IMG/VR virus record: IMGVR_UViG_3300033994_001868
Location: 1 to 61,438 of that record
DNA length: 61,438 bases
From: a virus
Reading direction: 5' to 3' (one strand)
The notes under the pieces are model-generated. The model saw nothing but the letters and a program-made list of their open reading frames with translations. It was not told the origin of the DNA and made no database searches. Made by a program: the position numbers and the translations under genes. Of this stretch, positions 1-8,958 are shown piece by piece (the first letter of the stretch is position 1; every line of letters begins with the position of its first letter).

Positions 1-1
1 A

Positions 2-58
2 GATGAAAATTCTGTAGATATTGTTGAACAAATACTTAACGAAATCAATAGTAAGTAA
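2..58 (+). CDS. C-terminal end of a truncated gene
   Basis: An open frame enters from the left edge and stops at a TAA at 56-58. Its visible residues end in EQILNEINSK. The sequence contains an L-N-E tripeptide like the prohead-protease sites seen elsewhere in the window, but too little is present to assign a function. It lies 13 bases upstream of the next start codon and is probably the upstream gene of the same transcription unit. Confidence 0.4.
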   Translation, partial: DENSVDIVEQILNEINSK

Positions 59-59
59 G

Positions 60-67
60 TATTTATA
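60..67 (+). promoter_or_regulatory. TATTTATA element before the SOD-nuclease gene
   Basis: A TATTTATA octamer lies 4 nt before the ATG at 72. The same element recurs upstream of many virion genes in this window. At this spacing it could not act as a -10 box for the 72 start without making the transcript leaderless, so this copy may be fortuitous or may act in translation. Confidence 0.3.
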
Positions 68-71
68 ATTA

Positions 72-1577
72 ATGAAATCGTTAAATTTAGTATCAGAGTC
101 ATTAGTTAGTCGTATATTAGGTGAAGAAACTCAACCTGAAACCAAATTTTTTATTAACGAAATGAAAACCATAGGTATTGATAAATTACCATATGGTTAC
201 GCATCATTAAGAAGATTTATTGACCCTGAAACAATGAAGTTTCATTATCAGAAACATTACAAAGGGTATGTTAAAAAATTAAATTCCGCTCTTCGTAAAA
301 AAGATTATGGTGATGTTGAATTGGAGAATATTGTTAAACAAATTTCAAAGTATAATACAACAATAAGAAATAATGCAGGTGGAGCATTTAACCACGCATT
401 ATTTTGGAAGATGTTATCACCCACACCACAAAAACCAAGTGGTGAGGTATTTGAAAAGATTGTTAAACAATTTGGAACATATCGCAACTTCAAAACTAAA
501 TTTGAAGAAATTTCAAGAAAAAGATTTGGTTCGGGGTGGTGTTGGTTAGTGTTAACCGATACAGGTAGATTAAAAGTAATGTCTACTTCAAATCAGGATA
601 ATCCACTTATGAATATAATAAACAAGGGTGGTTTTCCGTTGTTAGGTTTAGATTTATGGGAACACGCTTATTATTTAAAATACCAAAACAAAAGAGACGA
701 ATATATTGAAAATTTTTGGGACGCAATTAATTGGGAATTTGTTAACGAGTTATACAAATCAAAAACTGAAAAGAAATTGAACGAGTCAACTTCACAAAAA
801 AAACTTTTATACGAAAACGTATCTGATTATTCAGATATTTTTAGTAACAACAAAAATGTTCTTTGGACTTATAGAAGATGTATTGACAATACGTTGAAAA
901 GAGTTTTATCTGATAAATGGAGTGAAAACAATCAATACTCTGAAGGTTCATCTTCAGGTATCTACGACTTGGAACAACCAGGTCGTTCAGTAATTAATAA
1001 ATTAAACACAAATTATATTGGGTTTAAAATTTTAGTTGATGATTTAAACGCAGTACTTACAAAACTAAATAAACCCACATTAAATTTTATTGGGGTAACA
1101 CCTTCACAACAAGTAGAAGAAATAAATAAATTTTGTTCTTATTTGGAGTTTTTTGGTGAAAGAATTTTTAAAGGGTCTAAAACTCTTGATAAGATTATGA
1201 AACTTTTAAATAGAACACATGACAAAGGTGGTCAACTTGAGGAGTATGTTGCAAAAAAAATCAATCAAGAATTTGGTGAAGGAACTGCTATTGTAGTAGG
1301 TAGTCTTGGCTCAAAAGAAGATTTTGCGGGTACTGATTTAACAGTGAATTTTGATAACAAAATACAAAATGCTCAAGTAAAACCAATTTTAAGTATGGAA
1401 GTAATTGAGGGTTTCTATCATATTAAAATCAGAGGGTTTGTTAAAAAATTTAATACCGACTTATTAATTTTTTCAAATATTAACAAAGAAGTTTATATTT
1501 TTAAAAACAAAACGGTAGCTTTTAGTTCAAGCATGTTTAAAATTCCGGCACAAGATTTAATTTATACTCTGAATTGA
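72..1577 (+). CDS. Mn/Fe superoxide dismutase fused to an Mrr-like nuclease domain
   Basis: Residues about 30-228 are a Mn/Fe superoxide dismutase. The four metal ligands are visible: H58 (FHYQKHY), H108 (NHALFW), D194 and H198 (LDLWEHAYY). STSNQD and the Gly before the second His resemble the manganese type. Residues about 370-500 look like a PD-(D/E)xK nuclease of Mrr style, with acidic residues at E390/E391, D422 and a Q435-V-K437 motif. The first 18 residues form a basic amphipathic leader ending LGE, which fits a T4-type capsid-targeting and prohead-protease site; another such site, LNE, lies near residue 238 between the domains. Normal SODs are about 200 residues, so roughly 270 residues are extra. 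Dismutation of superoxide is well supported by the residues; nuclease activity and packaging are inference. Confidence 0.85.
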   Translation: MKSLNLVSESLVSRILGEETQPETKFFINEMKTIGIDKLPYGYASLRRFIDPETMKFHYQKHYKGYVKKLNSALRKKDYGDVELENIVKQISKYNTTIRNNAGGAFNHALFWKMLSPTPQKPSGEVFEKIVKQFGTYRNFKTKFEEISRKRFGSGWCWLVLTDTGRLKVMSTSNQDNPLMNIINKGGFPLLGLDLWEHAYYLKYQNKRDEYIENFWDAINWEFVNELYKSKTEKKLNESTSQKKLLYENVSDYSDIFSNNKNVLWTYRRCIDNTLKRVLSDKWSENNQYSEGSSSGIYDLEQPGRSVINKLNTNYIGFKILVDDLNAVLTKLNKPTLNFIGVTPSQQVEEINKFCSYLEFFGERIFKGSKTLDKIMKLLNRTHDKGGQLEEYVAKKINQEFGEGTAIVVGSLGSKEDFAGTDLTVNFDNKIQNAQVKPILSMEVIEGFYHIKIRGFVKKFNTDLLIFSNINKEVYIFKNKTVAFSSSMFKIPAQDLIYTLN

Positions 1578-1585
1578 TATTTATA
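1578..1585 (+). promoter_or_regulatory. Putative late promoter element TATTTATA
   Basis: TATTTATA ends 15 nt before the ATG at 1601 and overlaps the region just after the stop of the SOD fusion gene. It is one of ten or so copies placed 13-19 nt before a start codon. Confidence 0.45.
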
Positions 1586-1600
1586 TAAAAATATCACTTC

Positions 1601-2731
1601 ATGAATACAATAATCGCAGAACCTTACAGAAGTCAACTATATACAAAAGTTAGACACGTATTAGGAGCCCCAATTCGTTCAATTGAATTAGAAGATGAAC
1701 AAATGGACTCAATCTTAGAATTTGCAATTGGGGATTATTCCCAATATGTACAAGATTGGTTAATTGAATCACAATGGACTTCATTATACAATTTAAATTT
1801 AGATACTCAATCTTTATCAAGGGCATTTGTTACAAAAAGTTTAGATTACGAAAATAGATACGCTCAAGCATACTCTAAAATAGTGGGATTACAATCTAAC
1901 CCACTTGGTGATTGGGAACTTAAAAAAGATTATATCACATTAGTACCCAATCAACAGATTTATGAAATACCCGCAGGTCGTGAAATTAATGAACTATTAT
2001 GGTTTACACCAGCAACTCTAAATAATATTTTATTTGACCCATTCAGTTTTGGTGGTTTGGGGGGAGGACTTGGTGGTGGAACTGGTTTTGCTCAGATGGG
2101 TTATATGTCAGGAAGTTATTTTATGATGCCAGCATTTGATATGTTATTAAGAATGCAAGAAATTAATATTCAGAGAAGAATTATTGGTGGTGATTTAACT
2201 TATAGAATTACAGGATTACCTAATGGTAAAAAAGCAATTCATTTAATGCAAACACCTGGTGGTAAATTTGATTTTGGTAATTCATCATTAAGAAATCACC
2301 AAGTTTGGTATTGGTATTACGATGTTGGCCCTGAGGATAGAGATGCTTGTTTAGCTGCTAACCCTGATATTATTAAACTTCCCTCAGATGTTCCTTTCAA
2401 CTCAATTTCATGGGCAGATTTAAACGAACCGGCTCAACAATGGGTTAGAAGATATTTTGTTGCGGGATGTAAAGAAACATTATCAAAAGTAAGAGGAAAG
2501 TATTCAGGTAATTTAAAAACACCTGACTCAGAATTAACTATGGATTATGCTACTTTAGCAACTGAGGGTAAAGATGAAAAATTAAAATTAATTGAAGAAT
2601 TAATCGGAGCAGACGGAAGATTGACAAGATTACGTCCTGAAAAAATAATGGAGAGAGAAGCGTTAATTGCTGAAAATCTAAACAAACAAATGAAGTTTAG
2701 AGCGTTCCCAAGAAATCTGTATGTAATATAA
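1601..2731 (+). CDS. Virion structural protein, possibly T4-like neck (gp13-type)
   Basis: A 376-residue soluble protein with no signal peptide or membrane segment. The N-terminal third is helical and aromatic-rich. A glycine-rich loop at about residues 150-165 is followed by a beta-rich part containing ITGLPNGKK and WYWYYD, and the C-terminus is a charged helix ending in a basic NKQMKFRAFP segment. Its size and layout recall neck or head-completion proteins of T4-like phages, but that is a tentative reading, not a motif match. It lies between the SOD fusion and a small gene on the same strand, with its own TATTTATA element. Confidence 0.45.
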   Translation: MNTIIAEPYRSQLYTKVRHVLGAPIRSIELEDEQMDSILEFAIGDYSQYVQDWLIESQWTSLYNLNLDTQSLSRAFVTKSLDYENRYAQAYSKIVGLQSNPLGDWELKKDYITLVPNQQIYEIPAGREINELLWFTPATLNNILFDPFSFGGLGGGLGGGTGFAQMGYMSGSYFMMPAFDMLLRMQEINIQRRIIGGDLTYRITGLPNGKKAIHLMQTPGGKFDFGNSSLRNHQVWYWYYDVGPEDRDACLAANPDIIKLPSDVPFNSISWADLNEPAQQWVRRYFVAGCKETLSKVRGKYSGNLKTPDSELTMDYATLATEGKDEKLKLIEELIGADGRLTRLRPEKIMEREALIAENLNKQMKFRAFPRNLYVI

Positions 2732-2735
2732 TTTT

Positions 2736-3071
2736 ATGAGTATTCAAAAATCAATTCCGATGAGAAGAGTTATCGGAAACCAAGTATTAACAACTTCTGA
2801 AGTATGTATGATTTCAGATGAAAAATATACGACAGAAGGAGAAAGTGTTGTAATTACTAAAGAATTAGATGAAATTGAAATCATTTTAAATCATAGTAAT
2901 ACCGACCACGTAATAGTAAAAGCTCTTACCAATACAAAAATCAAACCTATAGAGGGTTTGATTGATGAGGAGTTTAATGAAATTAATATTGAAAAAGGTG
3001 CTTGTGTTGAACTATATTACGCATTTGGTTCGTGGTTTATAGTTTCGTCAGACGGGTTAAAACAATCATAA
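2736..3071 (+). CDS. Small beta-rich virion-type protein, unknown
   Basis: A 111-residue protein starting 5 nt after the previous stop, so it is probably co-translated. The C-terminal 40 residues (GACVELYYAFGSWFIVSSDG) resemble the short beta-strand tails seen at the ends of phage fibre and decoration proteins, where a V-x-L-Y/W-x-V-x-S-D-G pattern is common. No catalytic motif is visible. It could be a decoration or fibre-associated subunit; the assignment rests only on this pattern and on position. Confidence 0.55.
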   Translation: MSIQKSIPMRRVIGNQVLTTSEVCMISDEKYTTEGESVVITKELDEIEIILNHSNTDHVIVKALTNTKIKPIEGLIDEEFNEINIEKGACVELYYAFGSWFIVSSDGLKQS

Positions 3072-3108
3072 AAAAAAGGAATATGTATTTTTAACATATT
3101 CCTTTTTT
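3072..3108. terminator. Bidirectional terminator between convergent genes
   Basis: A perfect inverted repeat (AAGGAATATGT, 7-nt loop, ACATATTCCTT) is flanked by A and T runs. It can stop transcripts from both the 2736-3071 gene and the oppositely oriented DNA polymerase gene ending at 3111. Confidence 0.85.
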
Positions 3109-3110
3109 CA

Positions 3111-5891
3111 TTATACCATTTCCTCCCACCCTTCTTCAGCTAAATTGTAAATATATTCAGGGTCAATTCCTCGTTTGCCCCAATATACCATTTCTTGGTC
3201 TGTAATAGTTAACAAATCTTCAATACTATCTTGGTCACCAGATTCAAAAGGAATACCATTTGTTAATCTACATTGTTCTTTGGTAAACAAACCTCTGTCT
3301 TTAGGGTCGGTAACAATTAGATTATTTCTAACTTCTTCATTAAACACAATTAACAAAGGTTCAATTCTTTTGTTAAAGGTAACAATTGCTCTCGCAACAT
3401 TATATTCACCTGTCATAGTAGGGTTATTCTCTAAATCTGAGGGGTCAATACGATAACAATTAAGTTGGACGTGTGAACCTAACACAGGTTCTTTACCATG
3501 AAATAAACTATACTGTTCTTTTTCTTTCTTACTCATTTTTTCATTTACCTTCTGAACATCCCCGTGTGAAGCTTTAATTCCATTATTTACATAGAATATT
3601 ACATCACCTAAACTAACCGCGATACCATCTCTAATTGCCAATTCCATATGTGCCATCATTGACATCATATTACCCGCTTTTGTTTTTTGGCTTGAACGTT
3701 TCTTATAATCGTCAATAGATAGTTTCACTTTTGCTCTTTGAGCAATCTTCATTAAAGGAATTTGTTGGTTAAAGATTACTTCCAAATATTCATAATACCA
3801 CTCAACAAATGCCTGTCCATTACCTTCTAACAACATCTTAATACCGTTATCCAAAAAGTCCTCAATGTAAAGTGGTAGTTTCTTACTCTTGATTGAGTTA
3901 CCTGTAAGTTTAATCTTACCATTATGTTCCATTGTTGCGTAGTTCTTACGAGCAATATTCATACAAGATTTCCAAGTTCCATCACAATCAAGACCCATTG
4001 CACCTTTCATAAAGGTGTCATTAAACTCTGCAACATCCGCATCGTAACCTTTGTATTCCTTACCTTCTTTAACTAACCAATTCTTACCCTTACCGATGTA
4101 TCTTCTATCATCCACACCACCTTCAGGTAATGAGAAGTTCATACCATCCGTATCACATACAAGTGGGGTGTAACCTCTCTTCATAAAGAAACGTAACATC
4201 TGACGAAGATATTGTCTTCCTGTACAGGTAATCTGTTCACCCATATACATGTCACCCCAATGATACACTTGTGGGGCGGATAACGCCCCGAACATTGAGT
4301 TGATGAAAATCTTAATTGGTAATTGTTTTCTGTCGTAAGATGTTGCTTGTTTTTTATCTATATCCTGATATTCTTTTGCTAAGTTTTTATACTTGATACG
4401 AGTATTGCGGAAGTAATTTAACATTCCTTTCATTGCCCCTGTAATATCACAAGTTGGGAATACATCGTGGACAAGTTGTATTGAAGGATAAAGTGACGAA
4501 AAGTCAAGTTTCAATACATCTGTTGAATATCCTACTTTAAGTAATCGTGATAATCCACCAACAAATTCTGTCTTTTCATTCTTTTTAGGAATTGCCAACA
4601 TGTTCTTATATGACCATGCTCTCATTTGGATTTCCCATAATGTTGCGGTTCCCATCGTTGAAACTCTTTCATATGTTGTTGGAACCAACGAAGCAAGTAG
4701 GAATGACCCCTGATTGAATTCTTCATCAACTGTTAGAGTTTCCTCCAAGTCATCGTCAAGATATCGTTCAACCAAATCATCACCTGTTGTTTTAATATAA
4801 ACATTTGAATGTTTAGAACAAGCGTCATCAATCTTTGGGTCAACACCTACTTTCTTATATTTTCCGTTTTGAATGTTTAACCAAAACTCTTCTTTCTTTG
4901 CGTAGAACGGCCCGATATCTGTGTGGTCAATATAAACACGGTCAGGTGCTTCCGCCTTAATGTATTGAGTAATATACTTCAAACCTGCAGATTTGATGGA
5001 TGAATTGATTGCTTGAGCTCTTCTAACTGCGTGTAACGTATCCACCACATTATAACCCCACATAGATGTCTGATTGAATCTCTCAACCTCATTTGCCAAC
5101 TTCAACATACTTTCAGATTGTTTGATTGGGTTGATTGGATTTAATGTCTTAGCAATTTTCTTAATATCTAATTTTAAAGCTTTGGCTCTTTCAAATATCC
5201 AAAACCAGTCAAAGTTAAACCCGTTGTAAGACGCAATAATACTTGGTTTAAGTTCATCTATAGTATCAAAGAATTTGATAATACCTTCTCTTTCTTGTTC
5301 TTCAGTTGAACATTCAATTACTTGACTAAAACCTTTATTGGTTTTCATTCCTATCATAAAGATACGACCATCCTTTGGTTCTAATGCGGTTGTCTCTAAG
5401 TCAAATACAAATCTTGTGATACTATTGTAATCATCAAATCCTTTGAATAAACGTTTTTCTTTTGTAACCAAAAATTGTTCAACTGGAGGTAATATTAAAA
5501 CTAAACCTTTTGTAGTCTCACCCCACGGGTCAACACCACCATCTCTAAAAAACTGAATAAGTGAACGATAACCGTTCAATGATTTAACCATAAAAGTTAA
5601 ACCTTTCTCTAATCTTTCGTTACCATCAGTTCTTAATTTTTCAATGACAATTTTATGTTTTGTCATCGCCTCTTTTTGTAATGCCTTTGAGGATTTATAG
5701 AAGTTTAATCCACGTAAGTCACCTACCCAAGCAAATGGGATGAAAGTATCTTTTTTAATTTGTTTTCCGTGAATTGGGTGTTCTAAAATTTTCCAAACAC
5801 AATCTTTGACGTAATCGTATTCTACACTGACGATATATTTTTCGTCATCGTTCCCTTGAAGGAACTGTTCAATTTCTTCGTTTGATATCAT
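3111..5891 (-). CDS. gp43: Family B DNA polymerase (T4 gp43-like)
   Basis: A replicative DNA polymerase of 926 residues, close to the 898 of T4 gp43. The 3'-5' exonuclease motifs are present: Exo I FDLETT (D164, E166), Exo II SYNGFNFDW, and Exo III Y377-x3-D381 in RYLDDDLEE. Polymerase motif A is KLDFSSLYPS (about 461-470), motif B lies around KIFINSMFG (about 527-535), and motif C is VCDTDG (D580, D582). All catalytic residues are intact. It is a single-gene minus-strand unit between two plus-strand groups. The 95-bp leader carries no clear TATTTAT element, which suits an early or middle gene. Confidence 0.97.
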   Translation of the reverse strand: MISNEEIEQFLQGNDDEKYIVSVEYDYVKDCVWKILEHPIHGKQIKKDTFIPFAWVGDLRGLNFYKSSKALQKEAMTKHKIVIEKLRTDGNERLEKGLTFMVKSLNGYRSLIQFFRDGGVDPWGETTKGLVLILPPVEQFLVTKEKRLFKGFDDYNSITRFVFDLETTALEPKDGRIFMIGMKTNKGFSQVIECSTEEQEREGIIKFFDTIDELKPSIIASYNGFNFDWFWIFERAKALKLDIKKIAKTLNPINPIKQSESMLKLANEVERFNQTSMWGYNVVDTLHAVRRAQAINSSIKSAGLKYITQYIKAEAPDRVYIDHTDIGPFYAKKEEFWLNIQNGKYKKVGVDPKIDDACSKHSNVYIKTTGDDLVERYLDDDLEETLTVDEEFNQGSFLLASLVPTTYERVSTMGTATLWEIQMRAWSYKNMLAIPKKNEKTEFVGGLSRLLKVGYSTDVLKLDFSSLYPSIQLVHDVFPTCDITGAMKGMLNYFRNTRIKYKNLAKEYQDIDKKQATSYDRKQLPIKIFINSMFGALSAPQVYHWGDMYMGEQITCTGRQYLRQMLRFFMKRGYTPLVCDTDGMNFSLPEGGVDDRRYIGKGKNWLVKEGKEYKGYDADVAEFNDTFMKGAMGLDCDGTWKSCMNIARKNYATMEHNGKIKLTGNSIKSKKLPLYIEDFLDNGIKMLLEGNGQAFVEWYYEYLEVIFNQQIPLMKIAQRAKVKLSIDDYKKRSSQKTKAGNMMSMMAHMELAIRDGIAVSLGDVIFYVNNGIKASHGDVQKVNEKMSKKEKEQYSLFHGKEPVLGSHVQLNCYRIDPSDLENNPTMTGEYNVARAIVTFNKRIEPLLIVFNEEVRNNLIVTDPKDRGLFTKEQCRLTNGIPFESGDQDSIEDLLTITDQEMVYWGKRGIDPEYIYNLAEEGWEEMV

Positions 5892-5986
5892 AAAATTTAA
5901 AATGGTGTATTTGCTTCCGAAATTAAGGTCGGAATTTACCTTGTGTGGTAAGATTAACCAATCAAATATTATAAGTCAAATTAAAT

Positions 5987-8911
5987 TTAAGGTTGTTTTT
6001 GAATTTGTATTTTGTTTTCTGCGGTGAATGTTCTAGCTGAGAATGTATAAACACTTTCACCTGCATAGTCTATAGTTTGACTCACACCATTACAATCTAC
6101 ATAATTTAAAGTTAAAGTTGGTGGGGTTGTATGACAATATGTTGTCGCTTGGAAATTATAACAACTTGTTGATGTATAAGTTCCTAAATCAATTAAGTCA
6201 AACCCATCAGGTGATGATGGACCTGATATCCATCTTGGTGGGTAACTCGCGTAAGATATAACTGTCATATAACCAATATCACTAAGTGAACCTAACGTTT
6301 GACTAACATAATTACCATTTATATTCCTATATTGAACCACCATACTTGATGATGAACAGTCACTATTTTTTTCATTACCAATCACGTACATTTTTAAAGG
6401 TTCTGCCGGTGTTGATGATGGAGTTAAACTAGTTGTAGGAGTTACCGTTGGTGTTTTGGTGACTGTTGGTGTGTTAGTTGGGGTTGATGTTATTGTTGGG
6501 GTTTGTGTAACGGTTGGTGTATTTGTTGCGGTTTGACTTGGTGTTACAGTATTAGTTGGTGTCTGAGTCACAGTTGCTGTATTAGTAGGGGTTTGGGTTA
6601 CGGTAGGAGTATTTGTTGGTGTAGGTGTTGGTGTTTCAGTATTTGTTGGTGTAGGTGTTGTTGTTGGTGTTGGTGATGCATAAATTGTTGGAGTAACCGA
6701 TGGTGTTGGTGTGATAGTCGGAGTAACTGATGGTGTTGGTGTAATGGTAGGTGTCGGTGTTGGTGTTGGTCTACTTGGGTCAAAACAAGTTAATATTAAA
6801 GTTTGGTCATCCTCAATTAAATGTAAATAAAAGTTATTATAACAACAATTAGGTATTGTAGTATTGTTAACTGTAAATGGAAATGTCTGACCTGATGTAA
6901 TCAAATATCTTGGATTTGATTCTGAAACTTCATAATATAAATTAAATGTTCTATCGGCAAAAGTAGTTGAGGTAACAGTAAGATTATTACCTGAAACTAA
7001 TAAACAAATATCGTTAATCAATCCGTCTGAACAGTCAGGACATCCATAATCAAAAAGTAAAAACGGACTTTTTAAAATGTCAAAATTATGTATTACCTCA
7101 GGATAACTCAATGGTTCCGTGTACATTCTAAATTGAGAAATTGCCCCGTCAAATGTACCACCAAATGTTGGTTCTAATAGTATATTGGTTGTTAAACCTG
7201 ATAATGAAGTTCCTGACAATGTTTGATTTGGCATAACCTCAGGGTCTTGCATGTATGTCAACCCTGTTAAGGTTGTTGGACATCCTGTAAAAGTTAAACT
7301 TTCTCTTAAACCTTGTGTCCCACCACCCCATGAAATATTAAATGGTACACCTAATTGTTTTTCTTTTTCTGTATTTAATGCTCTTGGAATAACTTCTTCA
7401 AATCCATTAATTACATAGAATAATCTTCCATTAATATAAATTTTTAAAACACCCAATCTATCTTCTCTTTCAATTAACCATCTTTCATTTAGATTAACTA
7501 TTTCTACTTGTTCAGCAGGTGTTGACCCTGTACGTGTTATTGGTGGTTCAATTAATAATACCGTATTATTAGATAAACTATCAACATATTCTGTGTCACT
7601 AATTAATCCTAACCCTCCTCTGTAATATAAATCACAAGTATCAAAATAAGTACTTCTTTCCCACACACAATCAACTAAAATCCAATGTTCTTTTGTTGTA
7701 TAATCAGAATTTAAATCTTCACAGTAATCAAAAATTTGATTTGATGAACAATATTCTGTGATAGTATAACCTGTTTGATATGTAATTCCTGTTGTTGGAC
7801 AAGTACCTGTTGTAATACAACCTCCTGTAAATGTTAATACTTTAACACAAACTTTTGGATTTTTAGGGTCACCTGACAATCTCAATGAAAACGAGTTTGA
7901 CATTGAGTCGTATAGTGGGTCTTTATCACTATTTGGAACTTGTGTGGTTGCGTTACATCCACAGTTACAATCGGTATTATGTTGAGCTTTATAAACTAAA
8001 GGTTCATATACTTCAATACATCTTGAATTGGTCACTCCTGTGTTTGAACAAGCACAAGTTTCTAAACATCCACTTAAAACACTTGTAACTCTTGTATACC
8101 CACTATCTGAAACAGGTGAACCTGACGCATGATGATAAAATTTATTTTCAGCTCTTGCTCCAAAATAGAAAAAAGTGTTTTCATTTTCAGGATATGTTAA
8201 GTTTAAAGTTGTTTGAGTATTTGTTGGATAAAATTCATCAACATACCTTGGTCTAATCAACATCTCAACAGTCCACCCTTCGTTTGTTCTATTTGGGAAT
8301 GTTTCGTAATCATACCCAAACAAACTAAAGAATCCTTGGTAAAAACCACCATATAATTGATTGTAATATGTTATAGTATAACCTGATTCTGAAACCATAT
8401 TATACAGAGTTTGTTTTGTGTTTCCTGAAAATCTTTCGTTTGGAGGATTTGTATAACCTGTAACTTGAAATAATTTTGTTCTTCTATCAAAATGATATCT
8501 ATCCCACTTACTCGACCCGGTAAATAATCCCATTGTATAATTAATTGTTTCACCAGTCATCTGTGGAACTAAACCATTATCGATACCTGTTAACCCAATA
8601 TCACATAATGTAGAAGCCGTTAAACAATTTAAATCTTCATTTAGTGGATTGTAGTAATTTAATGAAACTAAAGTGTTACCTGATAAAAAATCACCATAAT
8701 TAATTGTTAATTCTTGTGATGATAAAGGATTGTTTAAATCAAAATAAATAGGTAATCTATTACCATCATTATAACCAATAAGATTAGTTGAAAATACAAC
8801 TTCTTCGTTATAATCTTTTTCATCTGATGCTAAGCAAATGTCAAAAATTTTTGGGACAGGTTTAACATACCACTTTTTAAAATTGAACTGATTTATATTC
8901 TGTTGAGCCAT
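5987..8911 (-). CDS. Large fibre-like virion protein with Thr/Pro-rich stalk
   Basis: A 974-residue, beta-rich protein. Residues about 1-700 contain several Cys-rich segments (for example CACSNTG, CNCGC) and a WTVEMLIRPRYVDEF segment typical of LamG/concanavalin-like folds. Residues about 713-835 are a nearly pure Thr/Pro tract built on PTPTxTPTPSVT units, followed by a roughly 140-residue C-terminal domain. This layout of globular head, stiff PT stalk and globular tip fits a tail fibre, adhesin or capsid-surface fibre; the binding target cannot be told. It stands alone on the minus strand, with an ATAAATA (TATTTAT on the coding strand) 7 nt before the start. Confidence 0.7.
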   Translation of the reverse strand: MAQQNINQFNFKKWYVKPVPKIFDICLASDEKDYNEEVVFSTNLIGYNDGNRLPIYFDLNNPLSSQELTINYGDFLSGNTLVSLNYYNPLNEDLNCLTASTLCDIGLTGIDNGLVPQMTGETINYTMGLFTGSSKWDRYHFDRRTKLFQVTGYTNPPNERFSGNTKQTLYNMVSESGYTITYYNQLYGGFYQGFFSLFGYDYETFPNRTNEGWTVEMLIRPRYVDEFYPTNTQTTLNLTYPENENTFFYFGARAENKFYHHASGSPVSDSGYTRVTSVLSGCLETCACSNTGVTNSRCIEVYEPLVYKAQHNTDCNCGCNATTQVPNSDKDPLYDSMSNSFSLRLSGDPKNPKVCVKVLTFTGGCITTGTCPTTGITYQTGYTITEYCSSNQIFDYCEDLNSDYTTKEHWILVDCVWERSTYFDTCDLYYRGGLGLISDTEYVDSLSNNTVLLIEPPITRTGSTPAEQVEIVNLNERWLIEREDRLGVLKIYINGRLFYVINGFEEVIPRALNTEKEKQLGVPFNISWGGGTQGLRESLTFTGCPTTLTGLTYMQDPEVMPNQTLSGTSLSGLTTNILLEPTFGGTFDGAISQFRMYTEPLSYPEVIHNFDILKSPFLLFDYGCPDCSDGLINDICLLVSGNNLTVTSTTFADRTFNLYYEVSESNPRYLITSGQTFPFTVNNTTIPNCCYNNFYLHLIEDDQTLILTCFDPSRPTPTPTPTITPTPSVTPTITPTPSVTPTIYASPTPTTTPTPTNTETPTPTPTNTPTVTQTPTNTATVTQTPTNTVTPSQTATNTPTVTQTPTITSTPTNTPTVTKTPTVTPTTSLTPSSTPAEPLKMYVIGNEKNSDCSSSSMVVQYRNINGNYVSQTLGSLSDIGYMTVISYASYPPRWISGPSSPDGFDLIDLGTYTSTSCYNFQATTYCHTTPPTLTLNYVDCNGVSQTIDYAGESVYTFSARTFTAENKIQIQKQP
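6420..6775 (-). repeat. Degenerate GTTGGTGT-type tandem repeat encoding the Thr/Pro stalk
   Basis: About 350 bp of short degenerate repeats (plus-strand units such as GGTGTTGGTGT and GTAACTGATGG) encode alternating Thr and Pro inside the 974-residue protein. Length variation between related phages would be expected from slippage. Confidence 0.8.
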
Positions 8912-8937
8912 TCTATTGATAAATAGTTAAATCAAAG

Positions 8938-8945
8938 TATTTATA
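8938..8945 (+). promoter_or_regulatory. Putative late promoter element TATTTATA
   Basis: TATTTATA ends 13 nt before the ATG at 8959, in the 47-bp divergent gap next to the fibre-like gene, whose own ATAAATA copy is at 8919-8925. Confidence 0.5.
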
Positions 8946-8958
8946 TGTAAAAAGCCAA

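Noticed and set aside
5892-5986. Host-type promoter before DNA polymerase
   Set aside because: AATATTTG and TAATCTTA boxes on the minus strand each miss key bases of TAnnTTTG; too weak to list.
6420-6775. Short repeats resembling a CRISPR or iteron array
   Set aside because: Units are degenerate, without spacers of constant length, and keep an open frame of Thr/Pro codons.
6598-6783. 61-residue His/Gln-rich minus-strand frame
   Set aside because: A shifted frame of the Thr/Pro repeat region with no independent start context.
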